A stretch of 64,000 nt of DNA. It comes from Channallabes apus (lineage: Eukaryota; Chordata; Actinopteri; Siluriformes; Clariidae). Every line of letters begins with the position of its first letter. Position 1 is the first letter of the stretch. Below the pieces are notes generated by a model. It saw only the letters and a program-made list of their open reading frames with translations. It searched no databases and had not been told where the DNA came from. The DNA lies in assembly GCA_030522415.1 (NCBI GenBank), contig CM060121.1, forward strand, positions 10,369,976 through 10,433,975, given 5' to 3'. Positions 44,400-56,681 of this stretch are shown one piece after another. The translations under genes and the position numbers were made by a program.

Positions 44400-44862
44400 C
44401 AGTGGTGTCAAAAGTATTCACATTCATTACTTGAGTAGAAGTATAGATACTAGGGTTCAAAAATACTTCTTTAGAAGTTGAAGTATCAACCCAAGCTTTT
44501 TACTTAAGTAAAAGTTTAAAAGTACTGGTTTCAAAACTACTTAAAGTATAAAAGTAAAAGTACCGTGAGGGGCGACAAAAGCAAAGGTCTCGCTTTCTGA
44601 TCATGCGACGGGGGTGGGGGGGGCGTTGTGCGCGTTCTTATCATGCGACCGGGGGGGGGTTGCGCATTCTGATCATAAAAATAGAGTAACGAGGCTATTT
44701 TTAAAATGTAAGGAGTAGAAAGTACAGATAATTGCTTAAAAATGTAAGGAGTAGAAGTAAAAAGTCGGCTGAAAAATAATTACTTCAGTAAAGTATAGAT
44801 ACCCAAAATTTCTACTTAAGTAAGGTAACGAAGTATTTGTACTTTGTTACTTGACACCTCTG
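44400..44862. mobile_element. hAT-type MITE with perfect 8-bp duplication
   Basis: Ends CAGTGGTGTCAAAAGTATTC and TTGTTACTTGACACCTCTG are flanked by GTAAACAG on both sides (44392-44399 and 44863-44870). The interior of 463 bp is rich in AAGTA words on both strands and has two G runs (about 44609-44622 and 44651-44659). It is non-coding. Confidence 0.9.
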
Positions 44863-45258
44863 GTAAACAGTTGGTTAGTATAATACAATTTTTACATCTG
44901 AATGTTGGATTTTTATACTTTTATTCTTTCAGCTTTGTAATCATTATTATTATTATTGTAATTGTATAATTATTATTATGAGGCTTCCATTTTTCCTGTT
45001 AAATCTTATAGAAAACCACAAATGTGCTCTGTGTTACGGTCTTGACATTCAGATTTAATCAATAAACTACTTTGTTTTTTTTTTCTTTTTCCATTTAATT
45101 AGTTTATTAGCTCTGTATTTTTTTGTAATGTTTGGTTTGCATGTTTTGTCAATTACAGTATTTTTTATTTATTTACTTTTTTGACATAAAAGTTTGTTTA
45201 TTTTGTGTATATAATTATGTTTTTACAAATTAATCATGTATATGTTATATTTTTACAC

Positions 45259-45363
45259 TTTTTTTGGACTTGTTATTCTTGTTATAAAGAAGAAGAAAAA
45301 AAGACTAAGCAAAGATGAGTCTTTTTTTTCTCCCTTTCTAACAAGAATAACAATTCCAAAAAA
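45259..45363. repeat. Near-palindromic MITE-like hairpin
   Basis: GTTATTCTTGTTA (45272 on) pairs with TAACAAGAATAAC (to 45351), extended outward by TTTTTGGACT against ATTCCAAAAA. The arms are about 35-40 bp, with an A-rich/T-rich inner stem. Confidence 0.75.
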
Positions 45364-45702
45364 AAGAGAGAGATAGGAACAGGTGGACATATGGAACTCC
45401 AAAGTGTTCAAAATTAAATAAATAAATAGGACATTATGAAATAAATAACTCTATGAATAAATAAGACACGTATATGTAATATGAGAATGATATTGTGAAA
45501 TAATGGCACATATTTTGAAAAAAAAGCTAATTATTGTGAAATATATTTACTTATTATTATGAAATAATATTTCATGGTCATTATTTTTCCCAATAACAGA
45601 GATTATTGCAGAGGCATTTTATTTAATTCATGCTGTTTTTATTTCAAAATGTCATTTTTTCAAAGTCAGTTTTTATTTCAAAATCCCGTTTTTCACGATG
45701 GC

Positions 45703-45963
45703 CTATATTTGATAATGCGGCTTGCAATGAGTCGTTCTGTCAATCAAGAGCGATAGGGCGGAGCCAGCTGTGTGATTGGTTGCTCCTTTATTCAGACGTA
45801 AGTAATAGCCCATGAAGTATCGATTTCGGTCTAATGGTGCAATACGTGTTCTATGCAGTAGGTGGCAGTTGAGCTCCCACACTGCTGATGACGGTTCATC
45901 CTCCTCGGGCATGTAAGGGAAAATGACGTTAAATACAAGGTCTGTATACACATGTTCACTCAC
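45703..45963 (-). other. Unidentified open frame
   Basis: An 86-aa minus-strand frame: MSEHVYTDLVFNVIFPYMPE, then EEDEPSSAVWELNCHLLHRT and APLDRNRYFMGYYLRLN. Its composition is protein-like, but I know no family and see no splice partners. It could be an exon of the enclosing element or chance. Confidence 0.2.
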
Positions 45964-46213
45964 CTAATTCACATATGACTGAAAAAGTATCACTATATGT
46001 AACATTTATTACTGTTACCGTGTTAAGGTTACACACAAACGTTCCGGCTGGTCTGAGGTACTGGATGATAATTTAGCTGAGAATAGCTGCTAGTTAGCCA
46101 AAATAACCCACCTGTGTATGAAAGAAACAGCTAAGATGTCTGAGCTTTTTAGCTTTCTCTGTAGAATGTTTGCAGGGTACGGAAGCGCATTGCATTCACA
46201 CACAAAAAAAAAA

Positions 46214-46628
46214 TCATGGGACTTATGTCATAATTATGACTTAATATCTCATAATTATGACATCCTGATCTCATAATTATGACTTACTAACTCATAATTA
46301 TGACTTAATATCTCATAATTATGACTTACTATCTCATAATTATGACTTAATATCTCAATTATGACATCCTTATCTCATAATTATGACTTAATATCTCATA
46401 ATTATGACTTAATATCTCATAATTATGACATCCTTATCTCATAATTATGACTTAATATCTCATAATTATGACTTACTATCTCATAATTATGACATCCTTA
46501 TCTCATAATTATGACTTAATATCTCATAATTATGACATCCTTATCTCATAATTATGACTTACTATCTCATAATTATGACATCCTTATCTCATAATTATGA
46601 CTTACTATCTCATAATTATGAGATAAGG
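46214..46628. repeat. Tandem array, about 21-bp palindromic unit (left arm)
   Basis: About 20 units alternating TCATAATTATGACTTAATATC, minus the last base in places, with variants ending ACATCCTTATC and ACTTACTATC. Each unit contains the perfect palindrome CATAATTATG. Confidence 0.95.
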
Positions 46629-47632
46629 GGAGGCAGTTTGTGGCAGGGGGCATTTTAGCGCATGACACCGGAAACGGAAGTTACTGCATCCTTTTGCTCG
46701 GAAGCGAGGAACCAGATTTTTAAGCAGGTGCCAGATAGTTATCTGAGATACCACAAAGCCAGCTTGGATGCATTTCATATGCATGATTTTGTATCTATGA
46801 AGCGCTCCATATTGGTTTTGTTACGTGGGGCGGTTATGGAGAGCTGCATCACGATGTGTTATGATGTGTATAAGAGTCCTAACGCAGTCTAACTCCTAAG
46901 AGTCCTTAGAGGGGGTCAGTGAAATAGGAGTTGTTGTGAGAATGCTTATGATACGCACGGGAAGACCTTTCCGTTCTGGAAATAGCGGGGGGGATTATTA
47001 ATTAGGAACTTAAAAGGAAAAAAAAATTTAAACTGAAAACGCAAAATGACCGGAGCTCCGCCGTCTACGCGAGAACGGACGGTGCTCGGAAAACTAAAAA
47101 ACTTTAGATCCTCTCGGAGCCTTCGCCCTTACCGAGGATTTATAAGAGAGAGAGAGAGAGGGGTTTGTGTCTTTTTGTACTTTCATACTGTATTTAACGT
47201 GAGTGCGCGCGCTGGACTGATGCGGGCCGCGCGCTCCCTCTTTCTCTCTCGCTCTCACCGGCGTCACAGGCTGGAGCTTTGCCTCTGTCTCTGAACAGCA
47301 CACTTTGTCTGTCTGCCTTTCTTTTCTACAGATCTGCCCATTCAGACTATTGCAGAGTATTTATGCGTGGTTCTGCCCCTCGTAAGACCCGCATCGTTAC
47401 AGGTTTAGCTGCTCCTGAAGGACGAGCCACTTCGAGAAGGATAGAATGTGCTTTCCTCCTGAACAGTCCTAAGCACTTTAGATACCTGCGCAGTGTTGAC
47501 ATACTAATGATAATAGCATCCAAATTACACAATGACATTAATATCTCCTAGTATCTCAATCCAAGAAATAAAAGCTAATTAAATTTGGCAATATTTGCTC
47601 CATTGTCCCTGTCTTCTCAGAACCCTAATAAT
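46629..47632 (+). other. Interior of the foldback element
   Basis: GC-richer than its surroundings. On the plus strand it has a 76-aa frame at 46662-46892 (MTPETEVTASFCSEARNQIF), a TTTATAAGAG TATA-like word at about 47139, a GCGCGC-rich stretch, a strong acceptor-like TTTTCTACAG at about 47324-47333 and AATAAA near 47567. This looks like a promoter, exon, intron, exon, poly(A) layout, so it may be a captured host transcript piece or a decayed transposase gene. No family is recognised. Confidence 0.35.
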
Positions 47633-48026
47633 TATATGTGATAAGTCATAATTATGAGATATTAAATCATAATTATGAGATCAGGATGTCATAATTATGA
47701 GATATTAAGTCATAATTATGAGATAGTAAGTCATAATTATGAGATAAGGATGTCATAATTATGAGATAGTAAGTCATAATTATGAGATATTAAGTCATAA
47801 TTATGAGATAAGGATGTCATAATTATGAGATATTAAGTCATAATTATGAGATATTAAGTCATAATTATGAGATAAGGATGTCATAATTATGAGATATTAA
47901 GTCATAATTATGAGATAGTAAGTCATAATTATGAGATATTAAGTCATAATTATGAGTTAGTAAGTCATAATTATGAGATCAGGATGTCATAATTATGAGA
48001 TATTAAGTCATAATTATGACATAAGT
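47633..48026. repeat. Tandem array, about 21-bp palindromic unit (right arm)
   Basis: Reverse-complement counterpart of 46214-46628: repeated GTCATAATTATGAGATATTA with GATAAGGAT and GATAGTAA variants, about 18-19 units. Confidence 0.95.
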
Positions 48027-48377
48027 CCCGTGATTTTTTTTTTTGTGTGTGAATGCAATGCGCTTCCGTAGCAGGGTTACGAAGATGGTGAAGTGATGAA
48101 TGAACGTTAAACTGTTAACTGTAGTGCTAGCATGACGCAGGCATTTAGTTAAGTTGCTAGCGTTAGAACTTTCTTTAATCTCACTGCTTGAGACAATAAA
48201 ATGCTGAGGTGTTACAAAACACTGATCTTCTCACAAATATGCAGACCTGCTAACCCTCCCGTTTTTCACTAGCTAGTAATTTACTCCACGGTCAAAATTC
48301 TCCCGCGTTATAACAACATTTTACACCTTTCCTCCTTTGCAAATGTAATCATCAGTAATTGCATGTAAGCTAACCAG

Positions 48378-49569
48378 GGGCCTGTTTCAGAAAGCAGGTT
48401 AAGTGAAAACTCAGAGTTTGGTAACCCTGAGATAAGAGAAAGTCAGAGTTTTCCGTTTCAAAAAGGCAGGTTTGTCAACCCCGAGAAAGCAGGGTAACTC
48501 AAGCCTGTTTCTGAAAGAGAGGTAACTATTACTCGGAGTCAGTTACCGTGGCAACTTACTCTGTGAACTTAACCTGGTCGGGAGCAGGTTTTATTCTCTG
48601 AACTCGGAGTTTCTGTCGGTCTCCTCCCCTTTTTTAAAGACGCAGCGGTATTTCTCGCCGTAGCCTTAGTCATTCATTGCCCACATTTCGGACACAAACA
48701 GAGAAGACAGTTAGGAGAATGGCTTGTCCTTTTTTGGAGGATCCCATAGATGAGGAAGCTGCATTAATTCGAAGAGAATTACATTTACGTCGGGCAAGGT
48801 TTTTTTTTTTTCCCCTTACATTTTTGTTTGAGCGTTACCGTTTTTCATTGCCATCAATTACATATATCCATAATCTAATCCGTCCTTACATCACTAATAT
48901 CACCCATCGTGGCCGTGCTCTTACATCCGAGCAGATACTATGTGCAACTTTACGTTTCTTTGCTAATGGAAGCTTTCTGTACAATATCGGGGATGCGGAG
49001 CATAATAGTAAGACCACTGTATGCAGAGCTGTACGGAAAGTGCGCTTTCTGCACACTCACCACCACCACAAAAAATAAAATGAATGAAATGAAATAAACA
49101 CAAGTCACAACACTTTATTTGGTCTTCTTTATTTCCTAAAAATGAAAACGTCACACATTACTTATTATCTATTATACTGAAATATTTAAATACTTTAAAT
49201 GTAAACTTACGCATTAACTTGAGCAGCTATGTTTTCCCCCACGCTACCTGTCTCTGTTTCGCCGATGCAGTGGTGTGACATTTTTTTTTTTTTAAATATG
49301 TGCTCATATTTGCTGTAAGTTTGCATGAGCATATCAAGTTTAGCTGCTGTTGCCATGGTGACTCGTAATATCTGCGCTCCATTGATAATGGCTTTTTAGA
49401 GTCGCGGTGTACACGCTTAACTCTGTGTTAGTCCACTCAGAGTTGATTGAACTTACTCAGATCAGCTGTTCTGAAACCGAAAACTCTGAGTTTTTAATCT
49501 CTGGGTCAATCAACTCAGAGTTCAAGTTTAAACTCCGAGTTGTTTGAACCTCCTTTCTGAAACAGGCCC
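48378..49569. mobile_element. PIF/Harbinger element with deleted transposase
   Basis: The ends GGGCCTGTTTCAGAAAGCAG and TCCTTTCTGAAACAGGCCC are flanked by the 3-bp duplication CAG (48375-48377, 49570-49572). Subterminal ACTCAGAGTT/AACTCTGAGTT words recur on both sides (48410-48600, 49420-49530). The 1192-bp copy keeps only part of a transposase gene. Confidence 0.92.
48719..49078 (+). pseudogene. Harbinger (HARBI1-like) transposase N-terminal fragment
   Basis: The frame from ATG 48719 reads MACPFLEDPIDEEAALIRRE, then LFERYRFSLPSITYIHNLIR and GRALTSEQILCATLRFFANG, then SFLYNIGDAEHNSKTTVCRAV. This is the N-terminal helical region of fish Harbinger transposases. A T run and a short deletion sit between RRARF and LFERY. 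After VRKVRF it runs into LHTHHHHKK, so the catalytic DDE domain is missing. Inactive. Confidence 0.88.
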
Positions 49570-49951
49570 CAGGTCACCCTCCTTAATGAAAGTTGTTTGT
49601 GACTCAGGCTAAATTAATTACTAGATGGAAGTATTAATATTAGGGTGATTGTAATGTGCTAGTATGACACTAGCTATGACATTTCTTCGATAATTAGCTT
49701 AAGATCAACTAGTCTGACATAAACAAAAATAATCATATTTATCCTAAAAGCCATGCTTATTCTGCTGTTTTATTTTTGGTAGTAGCTGTCTCCATGTTTT
49801 TGTTTCAGGTTACCTATACCCTATCTTAATGGACAGCTTTGTCATTTTTTATTTAGTATCAATCCTATTACACAGTAAATTGATAGTCTTATTCAGTTTA
49901 ATCTTTGCTATTCAACAAATTGTTTACTTTCTTTCATTTCTTTCTTTCTAA

Positions 49952-50160
49952 GGTTGTAACCAACATGGTGTAATACCTCCAGCAGGCTGAAGTGTCGAGG
50001 CCGTACCCCTACATCCTGACGTTGGGAGATAATGACCAGCGCTGCTCTCAGTCATTCGTCATTCTGGTGCGACAGGCTCTGGTTCAATGCACACTACTTG
50101 GGGCAGTTGATGGCATTTTATATTTTTGACATTAACTATCCAAAGCAGTGTGCTCCTGTA
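49952..50160 (+). pseudogene. Degenerate exon-like segment
   Basis: After an acceptor-like TTTCTTTCTAAG the plus strand reads QAEVSRPYPYILTLGDNDQR, then CSQSFVILVRQALVQCTLLG and AVDG. A shift of one frame then gives FYIFDINYPKQCAPV and a stop at about 50160. The two parts read as one continuous domain broken by a frameshift. From memory it resembles the C-terminus of uncharacterised, often repeat-associated fish proteins; I cannot name it with certainty. Confidence 0.4.
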
Positions 50161-51499
50161 TAGGACTTTTTGTAATGTTGCTATGAAATAGCAAGGCCTA
50201 CCTGAAAAGTCATAGACAGTGTTTGTATGTTAAAATGAGACCAGGGCTGAATAGTTTTGTTCTGCAGAACAGATATCTGAAGTCACAGAGAGATCCTGGC
50301 TCTGTAGAAGCTGCCTCAGCCTATTTGTGCAATTTCTCCATTCTGCCTCTGTGAGTAATAGTATAGTAATGATGTCACTGTTGATTATCTGTTCTTGTGC
50401 TTTTGAAAAATAAATGTTTTTTCTATGAACATTTAATCGGATTTTGTTTATTGCATATATGTATGGTTTGCAAAACTTGGAAGTTTTTTTTGTAATAAAC
50501 CAGTATATCAAAGTAATTTAACTGTTTAATAGACATGGGTAGTTTTTTTTTTTTTACAGATTCACTGTAAAACATGAAAATAATAACCTATTTGTGAGGT
50601 AGAATTATCCCAACATTCCAGTTAAAATTAACCAACACCTGGTTCATTTTACCTGGTTTTTCAATTTACATCCATGGTAATTATTCATTATTTGCTGTAT
50701 CGAGAAAGGATCCATCTCTCTCCCTCTGTAAATTAAAGGTGAACGGGGGCGTGGTTTCAGAACACATATGGAATAGGATTACAATACATTCACATGCACA
50801 CAAACTGTGCCACTTTGGGCCTGATAGCCGGGGGAAAAGATCTCAGAGCCAACAATAGCGTTCAGCACAAAACCTTTATCAGCGTCACAAAATTAAAATG
50901 ACATTTTGAAATAAAAACAGCAGGAATTAAATAAAATTCCTCTGCAATAATCTCTGTTATTGGGAAAAATAATGACCATGAAATATTATTTCATAATAAT
51001 AAGTAAATATATTTCACAATAATATGCTTTTTTTTTTCAAAATATGTTCCATTATTTCACAATATCATTCTCATATTACATATATGTGTCTTATTTATTC
51101 ATAATTATTTATTTCATAATGTCCTATTTATTTATTTAATTTTTAACACTTTGGAGTTCCATAGGGGCATCGGTGCAAACCATCCACCCACACAGGCACT
51201 ACATTCCAACCGCCGTTAAACAACCAGGAAGAAGAAGTGCGTGATCAATACACAAATTATCGCGTGACGCCATGTTGCGTCATCTCGTGACTTTTAGCTT
51301 CCATTATAATAGTTGCCAACACAGCAAACTATTGCTATCAAAACAAGAAATCAACAAATAGGAAATCAAGTTATCAAATTAATTAACTTATTATGTATTG
51401 CCATTCTAAGTAGCACAAGGTTTTTTATTTTTATTTTTTATTAACAGATATCTCTTTAAGAACTACATTACCCATGAGCACGTGTGTACCCGACTGATT

Positions 51500-51703
51500 A
51501 TCAGCTGATTCCTCACATGACAGATCTTTTCGTGAGTTCAGCGTTAAAGCGGCTATGGTTAGTTAGCAACGTGAAAACTGTTCGAAATGTTAAGCCTTTA
51601 CTGGTTTCTACGTACAATCTAGTTAACTGTGAAGTGACAGTCTGCTCGGTATGATCCTGAGAGATTATTCACTGTGACACACAACGATAAGATCTTTATA
51701 ACT
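51500..51703 (+). promoter_or_regulatory. mfsd11: Probable MFSD11 5' UTR exon and promoter side
   Basis: A donor ACTG|GTAAGT at 51703/51704 is the best partner for the first coding exon, whose acceptor TTTTTCAG is at 56649 with 32 nt of 5' UTR before the ATG. The transcription start is not visible; CpG-containing sequence at 51530-51660 is the likely area. It is divergent from JMJD6 but 8.4 kb away, with transposons between. Confidence 0.5.
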
Positions 51704-52092
51704 GGTAAGTCTCTTGCTAGCTAACACATAAGGTGGAGACGCTGTACTGTAAGTTACTGAGTCATGTTTCGCTTTTTAAATGTTAAATATCCAAAAGGAC
51801 ACGATTTCATACAAGCCGTAGTGAAGTTAAAATGTGAAAAGTAAAATTAACATGAATATAATTGCCAGAATAATGTATGGCAAAGTGTAGGGTGGCTAAA
51901 GTTATTTTATTGTGCACAAGATCTTCAGCGTTTTGTGCATTTCTTTTGTTTTGTAAAACGTTTCAGTAGCTTTATAGCGTTTGACTGTACAATGTTGTTC
52001 ACCTTTTCTAGACACAACGCATCTGTAACAGGGAAATTATATTTTATAAACATTTTTTTCAGCATTAAAACAAGAAAGCTGTTGGGACTTAC

Positions 52093-52690
52093 AGTCTTGT
52101 CCAATAGTTTTGAGAATGAAATTTTCACCAAGTCAGCTGATTCAGTGTTTTTAGATCTGTTTGTCAGATGCAACTATGGTATACTGAAGTATAATTACAT
52201 GCATTTCATTAGTATCAAAGGCTTTTTTTTGACAATTACATTAAGTTTATGCAAAGAGACAATATTTGTAGGGTTGATCCTTCTTTAATACCTCTGCAAT
52301 TCACCCTGCCATGCTGTCAGTCAACTTCTGGGCCGCATTCTGATTGATGGCAGCCCATTTTTGCATAACCTAGAGTTAGGATTAGGGTGCTTGGTGTTTG
52401 TCAGAATTTTTGGGGTTTTGTTTGTCTACCCGTTTCTTGAGGCTTGACCACAAGTTCTCAATGGGATTACGGTCCGGAGAGTTTCCAGGCCAGGGAACTA
52501 AAGTTTTGATGTTTTGTTCCCCGAGCCACTTAGTTATAACTTTTAACTTATGGCAAAGTGCTCCATCATGCTGGAAAATATATTGTTTTATCACCAAACT
52601 GTTCTTGGATGGTTGGGAGAAGTTGCTCTCTGAGGATTTTATTGTGGAATTAAATGAGTTCAAAAGAAGCGTTCATTAACCATAAGGAAA
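52093..52690 (-). mobile_element. Tc1-like relic in MFSD11 intron 1
   Basis: The left repeat is CAGTCTTGTCCAATAGTTTT. Minus-strand transposase remnant: YIFQHDGALCHKLKVITKWL and PWPGNSPDRNPIENLWSSLK. The N-terminal half is missing and the right end is uncertain. Confidence 0.7.
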
Positions 52691-53324
52691 AAAACAGTAG
52701 GAATTGTGACTTAAAGCTAAAATGGTTTCATTTAAAGTCTGCAACTTTTCATTTAAAGTCTCATTTATGGTGCAATACTATGTGGGTGAGACAAAAAATA
52801 CTACACATTCTGGTTGTACTGTAAGAAAAATACATAAGCTTAATCTTGCAATACGTTTTGTCCGGGTTAAATGCAGAGGACTGCCATCCAAGAAGTTTTG
52901 GCTTCATCCCTTTAATAAGTATCTCACGCTAACAAGCAATATTGATTTTGAAACTTTCTTCTTGACAATGTTCCAATACCCAGAAAAGTGTAAGTGTCCA
53001 TTTTCCAACTGATGGTTGACCGTTGAACTTTTCTTGGTCAGTGATTGGGGATCACAACTATATTCTATTAAATTATTTAAAAAAAAAAAAAATTTATTAT
53101 TATTTATTTAATTTTATTTAATTTTATAATTTTATTAATAAATTGTTTCCAGCTAATATAAATCAAAAGTGAGGAACTGTTAAAGCTGACAAAGTAAGAT
53201 GTGTAGCATGGTTACATTCTGCTATAAGCGTCTTAGGAACAATGTGGTTGTCTGCACAGAGCCATTTGAAGTTGACTCTGACTGAATATGAATCAGTAAA
53301 AAAGTTATTTCTTGTTTTGTGTAA

Positions 53325-54770
<1,446 letters not shown>

Positions 54771-56649
54771 CAGTGAAATTGGTGTCATTAGTGATTTTTA
54801 AGCAAACCTTATCGACAATTCATGAATTGTTTAAAACAATATACGGAGTTTACAAATACTGACTTACATTTTTTTTTGTGCGATAGAAACCTGATATTTA
54901 CAACTTTGCTTATGTTTGCAGAGAGCATATATTTATGGATATTTATATTTACACTTACTATTTTGTCATACTTAACTGGTCACATGGATGTTTATTGTTT
55001 GTCCTTCTGTCAATAGTCTTTTGTCTTTTTAGTTTATTTATTAATATTAATAATTTTGCATATTTATTTTCCTGTTAACTGCCCAGATATATATTTTGTT
55101 TGTCTGTTAGATTTTTTGTCATTTTGCAGCACACTATACATTATGGATTTTATTACTCGGGGATATGTTAATCCAACAGTTTGTCATATCTCTGCTGAAC
55201 ATGAGCTGGCACTGCAGGCAATCAAATTTAAACTCCTACTGTGGAGTAAATAAGAAACAAGAAAAAGAAGGATAACTCACTAGCTAATACTTTACATACA
55301 GTATATAGATAAATATGAAACACTGTCAGAACATTTTTCCCTTGACTTTGGATACACTCAAAGTCTGTAATGAACGAATTTCTATTCAGCATGTGACTGC
55401 CAGCAAATATTACAATATCATAATAACATTTACAATATTATAATAAATATTACAATAATAGTAGCACGATTTGTGTCCCATGAAGCTCACATTGACCCCA
55501 TTAATAGTATCTTCTCTATCATAGCCAATCAATGATCTGTACGGGTCTCTCCCCATGGTTTAGCACACACAGCAAAGCCATCATTGTGTGAAATACAGTT
55601 TCATTGCCACTATATGGTATTGTATTTGCAAAAAGTTGTCTTTTACATGCTTAAAGTTTTTCATGCCTGCTCTGTAATCACCAAGGTAGCCAGATCATAC
55701 TGCCAAAACTATGCCTCTGCAATACTGGTTATCACACCCACTGTGATAACAACAAACAAACAAAAAATTTATTATTTTTCTGAGCTAATTCTATAACGTT
55801 TTAGTCAACTTTTTTATAGCTTGCACAGAACACATTAAATAATAAATATTTCATAATCTACTGTTAAATAAACGTTCAGTAGAAAGCATGACGATTGTTA
55901 TTTTTAACAATTGGAAGTGATAAAATGCATCAATTCATCAAAAGTAATAATAAAAAAAGAATCATTATACCTCATGTTATCAAGCCCCATATTGTACTTC
56001 AATTTAACAACTGCATTATGCATTTTTATTTTATTGGACATTTTGAATGCTATTTCATATTGTTTCTACAGTATGTAAGCACTTGCTATAAGTCTTCTTT
56101 TATTTTTTTTGTAAGTAATAAATGGAAAGCAAAAAAAAAAAAAACACTCTTCTGTTTTTTTTTTTTTTTTTTTTTTTCCCCCAATGAACAGAAATACAGT
56201 CTGATCAGTAATGATTGATTATTTTGAAACATTTTGCGATTGCAATTTTACAGATCTGCGATATGTAAATAATAAATGTCGCATTTTTGTACTCAAATGT
56301 TTTTTTCTAGGCTAACTGCAAGTAATCACACTAAATGTTTCATTATGGCTATATTTATCACCTCAAATATATATTAAAAAAATAGTGAACTTAAATGATT
56401 GAAAAACTTAATTGAAAAAATGTATACATTAATTTTTGCGATGAAGTACTTGCACAGGTCCATACTGAATTGTATGCCATTATTTGTGCAGCACAAATCC
56501 GAACTGGAGTTTTGTGTTCTGTTTCACACCTATTTAAAATAAAACAGTTTTTTGTTTTTTAAACCTTTATCAGTAAATCAGTTAAGATTGCTGTACTTTG
56601 TTTACATAGTTATCTCTGTGGTCACCTGATCTCGTTCTGTATTTTTCAG
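54771..56649 (+). other. Rest of MFSD11 intron 1, nothing recognised
   Basis: Very AT-rich, with A/T runs (for example 56133-56178), up to the acceptor TTTTTCAG|GGTGC. No gene or named repeat seen. Confidence 0.65.
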
Positions 56650-56681
56650 GGTGCTGCTGAGTGAGAGGAAATCACACAAAG

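Larger units (their letters stand above)
46178..48070. mobile_element. Foldback transposon with tandem-repeat arms
   Basis: It is 1893 bp long. Ends TACGGAAGCGCATTGCATTC and GAATGCAATGCGCTTCCGTA are exact complements and are flanked by a 6-bp duplication, GCAGGG (46172-46177, 48071-48076). Each end reads inward through an A/T run and an ACTTATGTCATAATTATGAC block into a tandem array. Left arm array is about 46214-46628, right about 47633-48026. The interior (46629-47632) is unique sequence. The superfamily is not clear: 6-bp duplication, tandem-repeat arms and no recognised transposase. Confidence 0.9.
45392..51161. mobile_element. Large unclassified element bounded by a 267-bp inverted repeat
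   Basis: The arms 45392-45658 and 50895-51161 are reverse complements of equal length with scattered differences. The outermost words are TGGAACTCCAAAGTGTT and AACACTTTGGAGTTCCA, both flanked by TA (45390-45391, 51162-51163). Between them lie the foldback element, a Harbinger copy, a degenerate exon-like segment near 49950-50160 and unassigned DNA. It may be one 5.8-kb TA-targeting element or two oppositely inserted copies of a MITE. Confidence 0.6.

Noticed and set aside
46214..48026. CRISPR-like array
   Set aside because: The repeats are contiguous palindromic units without spacers, in mirror-image arms of a transposon, in a vertebrate genome.
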